In this document: in pieces, positions 28,502-37,966 of the stretch
Numbering within the stretch: position 1 is the stretch's first letter
Layout: each line of letters opens with the position of its first letter
Origin: Campylobacterales bacterium
GTDB taxonomy: Bacteria > Campylobacterota > Campylobacteria > Campylobacterales > QNZT01
DNA length: 64,000 nucleotides
Assembly: GCA_027023305.1 (NCBI GenBank)
Contig: JALVVR010000070.1
Span: 19,197 to 83,196, forward strand
Reading direction: 5' to 3'
The notes under the pieces: generated by a model
Told to the model about the DNA's origin: nothing
Database searches by the model: none
What the model saw: the letters and a program-made list of their open reading frames with translations, nothing else
Program-made: the position numbers and the translations under genes

Positions 28502-29290
28502 TTATTCTTTATCTTCTGAAGACTCTTTTTCGCCTTCTTTTACAGCTTCAATAACAACTTCTTGGATTTCTTCCTCAGTTACTACTACCTCTTCTGTTGC
28601 TTCTGCTTCATCTCTCATAGCTTTACCTTCGTTGATAGCTTCTGCCATCTCTTTACAGAAAAGTTGAACACTTCTTATCGCATCATCATTTCCTGGGATT
28701 GGGAAGTCTATAACATCTGGATCACAGTTTGTATCTATTGGAGCTACGATAGGTATATGAAGATTGTTAGCTTCTTTAACTGCTATTCTCTCTTTTACTG
28801 TATCAACTATGAAAATTAAATCAGGCATAGCTTTCATATCTCTTATACCACCAAGGTAGTTTAAAAGTTTTTGTTTTTTTCTTGAAAGCATAAGAGCTTC
28901 TTTTTTAGTAAGAAGATCCATTTGTCCTTCTTCTTCCATTTTTTCTATGATATCTAGTTTTCTGATAGATTTTTTGATAGTTTGGAAGTTTGTCATCATA
29001 CCACCTAACCATCTATGGTTAACATACGGCATACCACAACTCTCAGCATACTCTTTTATAGCACTACTTGCTTGTTTTTTTGTTCCAACAAACATCATAG
29101 TTTTTCCCTCTGCTGCTGCATCTCTAACTATGTTGTATGTGTATCTAAAATATCTAAGAGTTTTTTGTAAATCTATAATATAGATATTTTTTCTTTCTCC
29201 AAAGATATAAGGTTTCATCTTTGGATTCCATCTTCTTGTTTGATGTCCGAAGTGAACACCACACTCTAGTAAGTCTTTCATTGTAACCAT
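28502..29290 (-). CDS. rpsB: 30S ribosomal protein S2
   Basis: This 262-residue protein has the S2 signatures [19 protein letters not shown] near the N-terminus and [19 protein letters not shown] in the centre, with the typical coiled-coil insertion ([19 protein letters not shown]). The C-terminal about 40 residues are acidic and variable. AAGGAG precedes the ATG. It heads the rpsB-tsf-ATPase-fliR run and has a 130-base upstream region that may regulate it. Confidence 0.96.
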   Translation of the reverse strand: MVTMKDLLECGVHFGHQTRRWNPKMKPYIFGERKNIYIIDLQKTLRYFRYTYNIVRDAAAEGKTMMFVGTKKQASSAIKEYAESCGMPYVNHRWLGGMMTNFQTIKKSIRKLDIIEKMEEEGQMDLLTKKEALMLSRKKQKLLNYLGGIRDMKAMPDLIFIVDTVKERIAVKEANNLHIPIVAPIDTNCDPDVIDFPIPGNDDAIRSVQLFCKEMAEAINEGKAMRDEAEATEEVVVTEEEIQEVVIEAVKEGEKESSEDKE

Positions 29291-29400
29291 GACAATGTCT
29301 CCTTGTAAAAAATATTTGGTTTAAACCTCCACATCCCTTAACCAAGCTCTTCGTAGTGCTTAGCAACCATTTCAAGGACTGATATGTGAGAATTTAAGGC
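29291..29400 (-). promoter_or_regulatory. candidate rpsB leader with regulatory RNA structure
   Basis: The minus-strand leader before rpsB holds complementary segments: AAGC/GCTT around a 10-base loop (29353-29370), TTGGTT (29349-29354 region) that can pair with AACCAA further on, and the self-complementary GGTTTAAACC (about 29324-29333). A TATATT box lies at 29405-29410. S2 leaders in other bacteria bind S2 and repress the rpsB-tsf operon. Homology to those is not established here; only the pairing potential is seen. Confidence 0.35.
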
Positions 29401-29422
29401 TTGGAATATACAAAAATGTAGT

Positions 29423-30412
29423 TTAAAGTTTGCTTATGCGAGGAATATTAGGGTGAAGTTTTACCAAAACATCATAACTTATGGTATTATTTAGCTTTGC
29501 TAACTCTTTGGCATCATTTATCAAACATACCTCATCACTATTTCCTAAGAGTGAAACAGAGTCCATAGATACTTTTCCTAAAAGATTTGGATATAGGTTT
29601 CTTAAAAAGCCATCACTATAACCTATGTCGTAAGTAGAAACTATTGAGTCTTTTTCTAAAATACCTACTCCTCCATACCCTACTCTACTTCCTTTTTTTA
29701 ACTCTCGTGAGGATATTTTTTCTCCATATAGTTTTAGGACTGGCTTTAAGTCAAACTCTCCATAACTTTCTGGCATCTCATGATAGCCGTAGATTGCTAT
29801 GCCACATCTTGCAAAATCATCATGATAAGAGTTTTTTCTAAGAACTGTTGCAGAGTTTGCAGAGTGAAAAAGTGGAAGTGGTAAGTTTTGTTTTTTGCAT
29901 ATATCTTTTACCTTGTTTTTTACTTCACTCCACTGCTTTTCTTGCCAAAAAAGTTCACTACTTAACTCATCTGCACTTCTAAAGTGAGTTAAAACACCTT
30001 CTACTTTAGCTCCACTCTTCATGATAGATTTAAAAACAGATTTAAGTTCATTTATCATGATACCATTTCTGTGCATACCTGTATCTACTTTTATATGTAT
30101 TTTTTGAGAAGGTTTTATCTTTTTAAGTTGTTCTTTTGAGTTTAAAACTAAAGAGAAGTTTTTAGTTTTAAAGTTTGGATTTAGCACTATGATAGTTTCA
30201 AAAAACTCCTCTATCTCTTTTGCTTCTTCTTCATTTTTTACAACTGCTTTTTTGATACCAAACTCTTTTGAAAGCTTTGCTATGAGAGTTAAATCATGAC
30301 CATAGGAATTGTCTTTTAATACAACTGCTAACTTATCAGGTGAGCCTAACTTTTTGGATAGAAGCTCTAAGTTGTGAAAAAAGTTTACTTTATTGATAGT
30401 AATATAGGACAT
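29423..30412 (-). CDS. alr: alanine racemase
   Basis: This 329-residue PLP enzyme makes D-alanine for peptidoglycan. The PLP lysine is in AVVLKDNSYGHD, and the second-domain catalytic tyrosine in SRVGYGGVGIL. HIKVDTGMHRNG and HFRSADE are typical barrel motifs. It is shorter than most alanine racemases (about 360), through a compact N-terminus. It lies upstream of rpsB on the same strand and follows a small hypothetical gene by 9 bases. Confidence 0.9.
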   Translation of the reverse strand: MSYITINKVNFFHNLELLSKKLGSPDKLAVVLKDNSYGHDLTLIAKLSKEFGIKKAVVKNEEEAKEIEEFFETIIVLNPNFKTKNFSLVLNSKEQLKKIKPSQKIHIKVDTGMHRNGIMINELKSVFKSIMKSGAKVEGVLTHFRSADELSSELFWQEKQWSEVKNKVKDICKKQNLPLPLFHSANSATVLRKNSYHDDFARCGIAIYGYHEMPESYGEFDLKPVLKLYGEKISSRELKKGSRVGYGGVGILEKDSIVSTYDIGYSDGFLRNLYPNLLGKVSMDSVSLLGNSDEVCLINDAKELAKLNNTISYDVLVKLHPNIPRISKL

Positions 30413-30421
30413 AGTTGTAGT

Positions 30422-30655
30422 CTAACTTTTATGTAACTCGTAAGTTTGACCAAGCAAGGCTCTTAGTTTTCTAGCTTGATAGTCAAGTTTAAAAAATCTC
30501 TCATATACCTCTTTTGCATCTAGTGTAGGATTTTTGGAAAAGTCAAAGTTTCCATCAACTTGAGGAATATTTTTATCCAAAAAATCAAAGACTTCATCTC
30601 TTATTTGGATAAGTTTTGAGTTTTCCTCTCTTATATAATCTTTTTCAAACTGCAT
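30422..30655 (-). CDS. hypothetical protein, 77 aa
   Basis: I do not recognise a family. It is a soluble, acidic, helical protein with no membrane segment or cysteine. Visible pieces are an N-terminal helix (FEKDYIREENSKLIQIRDEVFDFL) and a C-terminal amphipathic helix rich in Leu and Arg (FKLDYQARKLRALLGQTYELH). It is packed 9 bases before and after its neighbours in the rsmG-...-alr run, which supports it being a real gene. Confidence 0.7.
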   Translation of the reverse strand: MQFEKDYIREENSKLIQIRDEVFDFLDKNIPQVDGNFDFSKNPTLDAKEVYERFFKLDYQARKLRALLGQTYELHKS

Positions 30656-30664
30656 TTTATTTCC

Positions 30665-31060
30665 TTATTTTTGTGTTTCGTAACTTATACCATCTTCAAA
30701 AATAATCCCATCTATACCCTCATCAGCACACCATAATATATCATCATTGTTGCTACTATATAGTAGGATTTTTGCATCGAACATGTATTCATCGGCATAT
30801 TTTTGACTTTTTTTAATATTTGTTTTATCGCAGATAATAAAAGATGCTCCATTTGCAGAGGCAAAGAGTATATCTTGAAGTTCATCGCAAATAAGAGCAA
30901 AGGAAATTTTGTTTTTTTTACATTGTTTTATGAGTTCTAGTTTTTCAGATGAATACTCAAAAACTACTACTGAGTTTGGAGGAGTTACATCTATGTCCTC
31001 ACTATTTTTTATAAAGTAAAAAGGGTTATACTCTACCTCTTTAACTCCTAGTATAATCAT
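30665..31060 (-). CDS. hypothetical protein, 131 aa, alpha/beta
   Basis: No family is recognised. The alternation of short strands and helices (SVVVFEYSS, ISFALICDEL, ASFIICDK, AKILLYSSN, GIDGIIFED) suggests a small Rossmann-like or half-barrel fold, possibly a degenerate TIM-barrel fragment. There are no obvious catalytic motifs. Its start lies inside the end of the next upstream gene (20-base overlap at 31041-31060), so they are probably translated together. Confidence 0.7.
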   Translation of the reverse strand: MIILGVKEVEYNPFYFIKNSEDIDVTPPNSVVVFEYSSEKLELIKQCKKNKISFALICDELQDILFASANGASFIICDKTNIKKSQKYADEYMFDAKILLYSSNNDDILWCADEGIDGIIFEDGISYETQK

Positions 31061-31265
31061 TTAAACACTCCTTTGAACAAAAATATTTTCCATCCATCAT
31101 GATAGCTTCATCTACACTTACATAAGTTTTGCATTTAAAGCATTCAACAACTGTATCGGCTTCAATATCTTTTTTATTTTTTGGAGATTTTATTGTAGTT
31201 TGCTTTTTGAAAAAAGATATATATACTATGTATAGGATTACTCCTAAAATCAGAAATTTTATCAT
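31041..31265 (-). CDS. small membrane-anchored zinc-finger-like protein (PP0621-type)
   Basis: This 74-residue protein has one N-terminal membrane helix (FLILGVILYIVYISFF), a basic linker and a four-cysteine cluster, CFKC and CSKEC within VECFKCKTYVSVDE...GKYFCSKECL. That is the layout of PP0621-family proteins, short membrane proteins with a TRASH-like metal site. It overlaps its neighbours on both sides (1 base with rsmG). Metal binding is inferred from the cysteines. Confidence 0.75.
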   Translation of the reverse strand: MIKFLILGVILYIVYISFFKKQTTIKSPKNKKDIEADTVVECFKCKTYVSVDEAIMMDGKYFCSKECLNDYTRS

Positions 31266-31786
31266 TATTTTATCCTTATTATTAAGTAGTTTAGTGAACC
31301 ATTTTTTATTATCTCATAATTTGTTAAATCTTTTATCTCATTTTGAACATTTTGACCTTTATATAGTAAAAGAGTTACACCTTTTTTGATAAAAGATGAT
31401 GAAATAGTAAGCAAGTCATCAACTTTGCTTACGGCTTTTGAAGTTATCAAATCTACATCAAAACTCTCTATATCTTCTACTCTTTTTGAAATGATGATTA
31501 CATTTTTCAGATTGTAAGTTGATTTTATAAGATATAAAAATGCCACTCTTTTTTGTAGAGGTTCAACTAAAAAAAACTCAACCTCTGGATACTTTATAGC
31601 TAAAATCATGCCAGGAAATCCAGCTCCAGTTCCTATATCTAAAACTTTTTTAACTTTTTCAAATCCTTTAAAAGGAAATAAAGAATCCTCTATATGAAAC
31701 ATGACTTCATCTTTTGTTTTAGAGCCAGTTAGTTTGTGTGTTTTGTTGTACTTTAGTAGTAAGTCTATGTATTTATCGTAAATCAT
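31265..31786 (-). CDS. rsmG: 16S rRNA (guanine-527-N7)-methyltransferase RsmG
   Basis: This 173-residue methyltransferase modifies G527 of 16S rRNA. Motif I is VLDIGTGAGFPGMILAI and the substrate-side motif is LITSKAVSKVDDLL (the family's SRA-type motif reads SKA here). It is a bit shorter than the usual 200 residues. It heads the minus-strand run of small genes and alr, and is divergent from a chemoreceptor gene. Confidence 0.9.
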   Translation of the reverse strand: MIYDKYIDLLLKYNKTHKLTGSKTKDEVMFHIEDSLFPFKGFEKVKKVLDIGTGAGFPGMILAIKYPEVEFFLVEPLQKRVAFLYLIKSTYNLKNVIIISKRVEDIESFDVDLITSKAVSKVDDLLTISSSFIKKGVTLLLYKGQNVQNEIKDLTNYEIIKNGSLNYLIIRIK

Positions 31787-31835
31787 GATTGGATTATAAC
31801 CAAATGTAGTAAAAATTATTATTTATTGGTCGATA

Positions 31836-31841
31836 TATAAT
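31836..31841 (+). promoter_or_regulatory. -10 element of the chemoreceptor operon
   Basis: TATAAT lies 31 bases before the ATG at 31867; AAGGAG follows near 31857. No -35 hexamer is evident. The region is shared with the divergent rsmG. Confidence 0.4.
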
Positions 31842-31866
31842 TAAGTTAAAATTTTAAGGAGAAATA

Positions 31867-32946
31867 ATGTTTTCATTTGCGAAAGATAGATCAGTTGATA
31901 TGGGTGTTCATAATAGAGAGTTAGAGGCTTTGAGAAGAGAAAATGAAGCTCTTAAAAGAGAAGTTGATAGTCTAAGAAAAAGTTCATCAGCTTGTGAAGT
32001 TCAGGTAGGTAAGGATGATAAATTAAAAGAGATATTGGCAGTTTTGATGGAAAGTTATGAAGATGGTGTTACTTTTTTACAATCGATTATAGAAGAGAAT
32101 TTAGAAAATCTTGAAGAGTTAAATACTGAGAATAAACAAACTACGGATAAAGCTTTAAGTATAAGTGAAAATACTCAAAATATAGCCTCTTCTGTAGAAA
32201 ATATTCAAGAGTTTACTTCTCAACTAAGTGATGATTCACAAAGTTTAAATGATAGTGTTATGTCTATAGCACAGATTATAAACTTGATTAAAGATATATC
32301 TGATCAAACAAATCTTTTAGCCCTAAATGCAGCTATAGAAGCAGCAAGAGCAGGAGAGCATGGAAGAGGATTTGCCGTAGTTGCTGATGAAGTTAGAAAA
32401 CTGGCAGAGAGAACTCAAAAGGCTACCCAAGAGGTTGAGATAAATATAAGTGGATTAAAACAAAACTCTAATAATATGATAGAGATAAGTGAAAATTTCA
32501 GTAATGAATCAGCAAATATATTAAATATCTTAGATAGCTTCAAAGAAGATATAGAGTATGTCGTTACAAATACTTCAGAGATAGCACATAAAACAAAATC
32601 TATAACAGACCAAGTCCAAATAAGTAATGGAAAGATAGATCATATACATTTAAAACTAAAAGCTTATCAAGGACTTTTTGATAGAAAAGTACTAGAAGTT
32701 GGTGATCATACTAGTTGTAGATTTGGAAAATGGTTTGGTAAGTTTTCTTCAACTGAACTAAAAGCTGCAAAAAGTGAAGTAAAAAAGCTAAATGAGCATC
32801 ATAAAAATATTCATGATAAGGCTTTTGAAATAATGGAAGATATAAAACATGATAATTTAGAAGATGTAGTAATTCCTTTAAAATCTATGGAAAACTCTTC
32901 AAAAGTAGGTTTTGAGACATTACTAAATATAGTGAAAAAAATATAA
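31867..32946 (+). CDS. cytosolic chemoreceptor with CZB zinc domain (TlpD-like)
   Basis: This 359-residue methyl-accepting chemotaxis protein has no membrane segment. It starts with a coiled coil ([19 protein letters not shown]) and has the signalling hairpin tip [23 protein letters not shown] at about 145-170. It ends in a CZB domain whose zinc ligands are visible: His in HLKLKAYQ, Cys in SCRFGKWF, and the histidines of [12 protein letters not shown]. Soluble CZB receptors such as TlpD of Helicobacter sense oxidants through that zinc-cysteine site. It is 10 bases upstream of a second receptor. Confidence 0.92.
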   Translation: MFSFAKDRSVDMGVHNRELEALRRENEALKREVDSLRKSSSACEVQVGKDDKLKEILAVLMESYEDGVTFLQSIIEENLENLEELNTENKQTTDKALSISENTQNIASSVENIQEFTSQLSDDSQSLNDSVMSIAQIINLIKDISDQTNLLALNAAIEAARAGEHGRGFAVVADEVRKLAERTQKATQEVEINISGLKQNSNNMIEISENFSNESANILNILDSFKEDIEYVVTNTSEIAHKTKSITDQVQISNGKIDHIHLKLKAYQGLFDRKVLEVGDHTSCRFGKWFGKFSSTELKAAKSEVKKLNEHHKNIHDKAFEIMEDIKHDNLEDVVIPLKSMENSSKVGFETLLNIVKKI

Positions 32947-32956
32947 GGAGAAAAAG

Positions 32957-34927
32957 GTGAGAAATATGTCTATAAAAATGAAATTGATGATTTTATCGCT
33001 TGTACCACTTTTGATGCTTGGATACTTAACAGTAGATCGAGCTATTAGTGGATATCAATATAAACAAAAGTTAGCAAAAACAAAAGAATTGGTTAATTTT
33101 AGTAAAAAGATATCTTTAATGATACATGAAACTCAAAAAGAAAGAGCTGCAAGTGTTGGATATATAGGAAGCAAGGGAAAAGAGTTTAAAACTATACTTA
33201 TAAAACAAAGAAAATTAACAGATAAAAGAGTTAGTGAGTTTTTATCTTTTGTTAAAGGTGTTGATTTCTCAAAATATGAAGGGCTTAGTAGTAAAATAGA
33301 AAAAGCAAAACATTTTTTATCTAAACTAAAGGATAAGAGAGTAAAAATAACTTCTCTTTCTATTCCCTTAAAAAATGTGGTAAAATATTATACAAATATG
33401 AATGCTTCTTTTTTAGATGTAGTAAGCCAAGTAGCAAAATCATCTCCTAATAATAAAGTTACAAAAGAGTTAGTTGCATACACTAGCTTTTTAAAATCAA
33501 AAGAGAGAGCAGGAATAGAGAGAGCAGTTTTAAGTGGAGTATTTGCTAAAGATGCTTTTCCAGCAGGATTTTTTGCAAAATTTATAAATCTAGTTGCTAA
33601 GCAAGATGCTTATATGGATGGATTTTTATCTATGGCAAATAAACATTTAGTAGAGTTTTATAATGAAAAAATGAATAATCCTGCAGTTACTGAAGTTCAA
33701 AGGATGAGAGATATAGCTATCAAAAAGGCAAATGTGGGTGGATTTGGAATTGATAGTGAGTATTGGTTTAAAACTATAACTAAAAAGATAAATCTTTTAA
33801 AAGAGATAGATGATGAGATAGCAAGTGATATTACAAAACTTATTTCCAAACAAGAAAGTTCAGTTTATGATGAGGCTATTGATGGATTTTTAAGTATGAT
33901 TTTCTTGATAGTATTTGCATTTATAGTTGTAAGAGATATACAAAGAAATATATCTGAGTTGGATAAATTTATAACAGATATGGCTGAAAATAAAAATTTT
34001 GCAAAAAGAATTGAAATAACAAGTAAAGATGAGTTTGGAAAGATCCAAGAATCTTTAGTAAAATTAATGGAATCTTTAAAGGAAGCTATAAATGAAGCTA
34101 AAAGTGGAGCAAGTGTAAATGATAATATAGCAAGTTCAATAGTAGAAAATTTTGCTAAAATTTCACAAAATATTCAAAAAGAAACTGGAGCAGTAGAGTT
34201 AGTAACAGAGAGTTCAAGTGAGCTTCAAGATATGTTAAATGAAACAAAAGAGGAAAGTAGAGTTACTAAACAAAAAGTAAGTGAAGCAAAAAAAAGAATA
34301 GAAGGTGCAAAAAAAGTAATACTTCAAACTATGGATCAAGTTGAGTTAAACTCTCAAAGTGAGCATGAAATAGCAGATAAACTAAATGAGTTAAGTGGTG
34401 AAGCTGAACAAGTAAAAAGTGTACTATCTATCATAGGTGATATAGCAGAGCAGACAAACCTACTAGCATTAAATGCAGCTATAGAAGCTGCAAGAGCAGG
34501 AGAGCATGGAAGAGGATTTGCAGTTGTTGCTGATGAAGTTAGACAACTTGCAGAGAGAACTCAAAAATCACTAGTAGAAATAAATGCAACTATAAGTGTG
34601 ATAGTTCAATCAATCCTAGATGCAAGTGGTGCTATGAATAACAACATAGAAAATATAGAAAAACTACTAAAAAATAGTGAACAAGTTCAAGGTGAAATGG
34701 AAGAAATCCAAGAAAATATGGATAGTGTTTATGGTGCGATAGATACAACAAACGAAGCTATTGAAACTTCAACAAAGACTATGAAAACATTTGAAGAACA
34801 CTTGAAAGAGGTTATAACAATAGCTGATGACAATGATAACAAAATCAAAACTACCGAAGAAGTAACAAGCCAGATAAGCTCTACTTCAAAAAGACTTATA
34901 GAGTCTTTAGGACAGTTTAGAACATAA
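32957..34927 (+). CDS. methyl-accepting chemotaxis protein with NIT-type sensor domain
   Basis: This 656-residue receptor has an N-terminal membrane helix ([14 protein letters not shown]), a periplasmic helical region of about 270 residues beginning with [16 protein letters not shown] (the QKER motif of nitrate/nitrite-sensing NIT domains), and a second helix (about 310-330, [13 protein letters not shown]). A HAMP-like linker and the signalling hairpin with the tip [21 protein letters not shown] follow. The GTG start at 32957 has AAGGAG upstream; an ATG 9 bases later is also possible. Nitrate sensing would fit the narK gene in the window but is inferred. Confidence 0.9.
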   Translation: MRNMSIKMKLMILSLVPLLMLGYLTVDRAISGYQYKQKLAKTKELVNFSKKISLMIHETQKERAASVGYIGSKGKEFKTILIKQRKLTDKRVSEFLSFVKGVDFSKYEGLSSKIEKAKHFLSKLKDKRVKITSLSIPLKNVVKYYTNMNASFLDVVSQVAKSSPNNKVTKELVAYTSFLKSKERAGIERAVLSGVFAKDAFPAGFFAKFINLVAKQDAYMDGFLSMANKHLVEFYNEKMNNPAVTEVQRMRDIAIKKANVGGFGIDSEYWFKTITKKINLLKEIDDEIASDITKLISKQESSVYDEAIDGFLSMIFLIVFAFIVVRDIQRNISELDKFITDMAENKNFAKRIEITSKDEFGKIQESLVKLMESLKEAINEAKSGASVNDNIASSIVENFAKISQNIQKETGAVELVTESSSELQDMLNETKEESRVTKQKVSEAKKRIEGAKKVILQTMDQVELNSQSEHEIADKLNELSGEAEQVKSVLSIIGDIAEQTNLLALNAAIEAARAGEHGRGFAVVADEVRQLAERTQKSLVEINATISVIVQSILDASGAMNNNIENIEKLLKNSEQVQGEMEEIQENMDSVYGAIDTTNEAIETSTKTMKTFEEHLKEVITIADDNDNKIKTTEEVTSQISSTSKRLIESLGQFRT

Positions 34928-34932
34928 GAAAG

Positions 34933-35502
34933 TTAGAGGAGATGTTTCATCTTCTCTTTTTTAACCTTTAAATATCCCTCATTATGAGGATTTTCCCCAA
35001 CTTTTATAGGTAGTCTTTCAACTATTTCTATCTCTTTTAAACTTTCTATTTTTGTAGGGTTATTTGTAAGAAGTTTTATCTTTTTTATATCAAAATAATC
35101 TAGTATATACTCAACCATTTCATAAGTTCTTTCATCATCTAAAAATCCAAGTTGATGGTTTGCTTCTACTGTATCTAATCCTTTATCTTGAAGAGCATAA
35201 GCATTTACTTTGTTTAAAAGTCCTATATTTCTACCCTCTTGTCGCAGATAAATCACCATTCCACCCTCTTTATTGATAGTATTAAGAGAGAAGTCTAGTT
35301 GTTCTCCACAATCACACTTTAAACTTCCAAGAGCATCTCCTGTTAAACACTCGCTATGAACTCTAACTATCGGAGTTTCTATAAGTGGCTCTTTAAAGAT
35401 AACAAGATGCTCTTTATCTGCTTGTTTGAAAGATTGTATCTTAAAATTTCCGTGTTTTGTTGGTAGATTTGCTATTTTTGATATGGTTATATTACTTAAC
35501 AT
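34933..35502 (-). CDS. ribA: GTP cyclohydrolase II
   Basis: This 189-residue stand-alone RibA opens GTP in the first step of riboflavin synthesis. Zinc ligands are in ECLTGDALGSLKCDCGEQLD (one Cys then C-D-C), and the catalytic region is YLRQEGRNIGLLNK. The C-terminal LLTNNPTKIESLK is typical. It is not fused to RibB. Its last codons overlap the intrinsic terminator of the convergent chemoreceptor operon. Confidence 0.95.
   Translation of the reverse strand: MLSNITISKIANLPTKHGNFKIQSFKQADKEHLVIFKEPLIETPIVRVHSECLTGDALGSLKCDCGEQLDFSLNTINKEGGMVIYLRQEGRNIGLLNKVNAYALQDKGLDTVEANHQLGFLDDERTYEMVEYILDYFDIKKIKLLTNNPTKIESLKEIEIVERLPIKVGENPHNEGYLKVKKEKMKHLL
34935..34962 (+). terminator. intrinsic terminator of the chemoreceptor operon
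   Basis: AGAGGAGATG and CATCTTCTCT form a 10-bp stem (one G-U pair) with a TTT loop, followed by a TTTTTT run. It begins 8 bases after the receptor stop and overlaps the 3' end of the convergent ribA. Confidence 0.8.
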
Positions 35503-35533
35503 GGTGCGAATTATATATATTTTTGCTTTATTA

Positions 35534-35542
35534 TGGTAAAAT
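35534..35542 (+). promoter_or_regulatory. extended -10 promoter of hemB
   Basis: TGGTAAAAT is an extended -10 (TGn plus TAAAAT) 25 bases before the hemB ATG, in the divergent ribA-hemB gap. The leader would be about 18 bases and contains TTGGAG as ribosome-binding site. Confidence 0.5.
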
Positions 35543-35566
35543 CTCTCCTTTTTATTGGAGAATAAT

Positions 35567-36547
35567 ATGTTTAAAAGATTTAGAAGATTAAGAATAAACC
35601 CAGTTTTAAGAGATTTACTAACTGAGACTAAACTAAGTACAGATGATTTTATATACCCTCTTTTTATAAAAGATGTAGAGGGAAGTTTTAAAAAAGAGAT
35701 AGACTCTATGCCTGGAGTTTTTCAGTTAAGTACAGATGAAGCGACAAAAGAGTGTGATGAGTTAAAATCTTTGGGGTTAAACTCTATAATCCTCTTTGGA
35801 ATCCCAAAAGTAAAAGATAGCATAGGAAGTGATGCACTTTGTGAGCATGGTATCATTTCAAAAGCTATAAGAGAGATAAAAAAAGCTCACCCTGATATGT
35901 TTGTGATAAGTGATTTGTGCTTTTGTGAGTACACTGATCATGGGCATTGTGGGATACTTGATAACAAAATCGAGTCTGTAAACAATGATGCAACTTTAGA
36001 AATACTTGGAAAACAAGCCTTAATCCATGCAAAAGCTGGAGTTGATATGATAGCTCCTAGTGGTATGATGGATGGGATGATAGAGAGTTTGAGGGCTACT
36101 TTAGATAAAAATGGATATGAAAACCTTCCTATCATGAGCTACTCAACAAAGTTTGCATCTGCTTATTATGGGCCATTTCGTGATGTGGCTGAGTCATCTC
36201 CTAGTTTTGGAGATAGAAGAAGTTATCAAATGAACCCGGCAAATAGAGATGAAGCAATCTTGGAGAGTTTAGAAGATGAAAAAGAGGGAGCAGATATACT
36301 TATGGTTAAACCAGCTTTAGCTTATCTTGACATCATAAGAGATATAAAAAACTCCTCTAAACTACCTCTCGCAGTTTACAATGTAAGTGGGGAGTATAGT
36401 ATGCTAAAAGTTGCTGGAAAAGCTGGGGTTATTGACTATGATAGAGTCATGATGGAAACTTTACTGGCTTTTAAAAGAGCTGGAGCAGATATAATCATAA
36501 CTTATCATGCAAAAGAGGCTGCAAAGATTTTGAAGGAAGTAAAATGA
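35567..36547 (+). CDS. hemB: delta-aminolevulinic acid dehydratase (porphobilinogen synthase)
   Basis: This 326-residue enzyme condenses two 5-aminolevulinate molecules in haem synthesis. The metal-binding loop [14 protein letters not shown] has three cysteines, indicating a zinc enzyme. The two active-site lysines are in [14 protein letters not shown] and [14 protein letters not shown] at 35567 is chosen because GGAG lies 6 bases upstream and the conserved start MFKRFRRLR follows. argF overlaps its stop by 4 bases (ATGA). Confidence 0.96.
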   Translation: MFKRFRRLRINPVLRDLLTETKLSTDDFIYPLFIKDVEGSFKKEIDSMPGVFQLSTDEATKECDELKSLGLNSIILFGIPKVKDSIGSDALCEHGIISKAIREIKKAHPDMFVISDLCFCEYTDHGHCGILDNKIESVNNDATLEILGKQALIHAKAGVDMIAPSGMMDGMIESLRATLDKNGYENLPIMSYSTKFASAYYGPFRDVAESSPSFGDRRSYQMNPANRDEAILESLEDEKEGADILMVKPALAYLDIIRDIKNSSKLPLAVYNVSGEYSMLKVAGKAGVIDYDRVMMETLLAFKRAGADIIITYHAKEAAKILKEVK

Positions 36548-37464
36548 GACACTTTTTAACTATAAATGACTTTAGCAAAGAAGAGATTTTAGAGATAATC
36601 GACCTTGCATTTAAGATAAAAAATGAAACTAAAAGTGGTGAGATAAAGCCATACATGAAAAATAAAACTTTGGGAATGATTTTTGAAAAGAGTAGCACAA
36701 GGACTAGAGTAAGTTTTGAAGTAGGTATTTATCAACTTGGAGGTCATGGACTTTTTTTGAGTTCAAATGATACTCAACTAGGACGAGGAGAGCCTATGAA
36801 AGATACGGCTAGAGTTCTTAGCCGTATGGTTGATATGGTTATGATTAGGACATTTTCACAAAAGAAACTTGAAGAGTTTGCATCTTTTTCATCAGTTCCT
36901 GTTATAAATGGACTTACTGATGAGTATCATCCTGTACAGTTGATGGCTGATTTTATGACTATGAAAGAACATGGAGTAGAAAAGCCAGTAGTTGCTTATG
37001 TAGGAGATGGAAATAACATGACTCACTCATGGCTGATGCTAGCAAGTAAACTAGGGTTTGAGCTTAGAGTTGTTACTCCAAAAGGTTATGAAGTTGATAG
37101 TGTGGTTTTACAAAAAGCACAAGAGTTTGCAAAGATAAGTGGAGCAAAGATAGTTATAACTGATGAGCCAAAAGAAGCAGTGAGTGGAGCAAATGTAGTT
37201 ACTACTGATACTTGGATCTCTATGGGACAAGAAGATGAGAAAGAGAAAAGAGTAAAAGATTTTGATGGCTTTATAGTTGATGAAAATCTGATGAGTTTGG
37301 CTGATGAGAAGGCTATATTTTTGCACTGCTTACCTGCATATAGGGGTTATGAAGTAAGTGAAGAGGTTTTTGAAAAGCATTCAAATGTTATCTTTGATGA
37401 AGCAGAAAACAGACTTCATGCACAAAAGGGTATAATGGTATGGTTAGATCGTACAAGGGGGTAG
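36544..37464 (+). CDS. argF: ornithine carbamoyltransferase
   Basis: This 306-residue enzyme makes citrulline from ornithine and carbamoyl phosphate in arginine synthesis. The carbamoyl phosphate motif is [13 protein letters not shown], with HPVQLMADF, the ornithine loop [11 protein letters not shown] and the catalytic cysteine in [10 protein letters not shown]. Length is normal. It sits between hemB (4-base overlap) and a DUF2603 gene, so haem and arginine genes share a transcript. Confidence 0.95.
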   Translation: MRHFLTINDFSKEEILEIIDLAFKIKNETKSGEIKPYMKNKTLGMIFEKSSTRTRVSFEVGIYQLGGHGLFLSSNDTQLGRGEPMKDTARVLSRMVDMVMIRTFSQKKLEEFASFSSVPVINGLTDEYHPVQLMADFMTMKEHGVEKPVVAYVGDGNNMTHSWLMLASKLGFELRVVTPKGYEVDSVVLQKAQEFAKISGAKIVITDEPKEAVSGANVVTTDTWISMGQEDEKEKRVKDFDGFIVDENLMSLADEKAIFLHCLPAYRGYEVSEEVFEKHSNVIFDEAENRLHAQKGIMVWLDRTRG

Positions 37465-37466
37465 TT

Positions 37467-37946
37467 GTGGCTGATGATAAAACTTTACAAAAGATAAATA
37501 GACTAAGCTCTGCTATGGGATTTAGTCAAGATAATCAAATCTTACTAGAGATGAAAGATACTAAAGATGACAATATCAAAGAGATACACTTAAAAAGTGG
37601 AAAGTTTGATAGTGAAGAGCCTTGGTTTGTAGTAGATGAAAAAGATGATAAAAAAGCTTATGCAGTACTTCCACTTGATGCTTTTAACAAAGTGATAGAT
37701 ATACTTAGAGATGTTCAGCAGGAAAACTTTAATCTAAAGCTTGAAAAAAGTATTTGGAAAGAAGTTCCAGCTGACTTTGAGGATGTTTGGATGGTGGCTA
37801 TGGATCAAGTAAAACAACTTGTAGATAAGCAAAACCCAGATAAACCTATATCTGTAGATATAGATAGATTAGTTAGAGATATAAAAAAAGAGCATCCAAA
37901 TCTTTTTGTAAATATGAAAAACTTTTTCCCACCACTTTTAGGATAA
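37467..37946 (+). CDS. DUF2603 / UPF0763 family protein
   Basis: This soluble protein of about 159 residues resembles the UPF0763 (DUF2603) proteins I know only from Campylobacterota: DDKTLQKINRLSSAMGFSQ at the N-terminus, SEEPWFVVDEKDD, then NFNLKLEKSIWKEVPADFEDVW. GTG at 37467 is chosen because AAGGGGG lies just upstream; an ATG at 37440 would overlap argF by 25 bases. Function is unknown. It sits between argF and hemN. Confidence 0.8.
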   Translation: MADDKTLQKINRLSSAMGFSQDNQILLEMKDTKDDNIKEIHLKSGKFDSEEPWFVVDEKDDKKAYAVLPLDAFNKVIDILRDVQQENFNLKLEKSIWKEVPADFEDVWMVAMDQVKQLVDKQNPDKPISVDIDRLVRDIKKEHPNLFVNMKNFFPPLLG

Positions 37947-37966
37947 AATAAAGGACAATAATCATC

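Noticed and set aside
29154..29375. Minus-strand ORF across the rpsB start and leader
   Set aside because: It overlaps the start of rpsB out of frame and has no family resemblance; the region is better read as a leader.
32310..34560. Near-identical DNA stretches of about 95 bases in the two chemoreceptor genes
   Set aside because: They encode the universally conserved signalling tip; this is protein conservation, not a mobile repeat.
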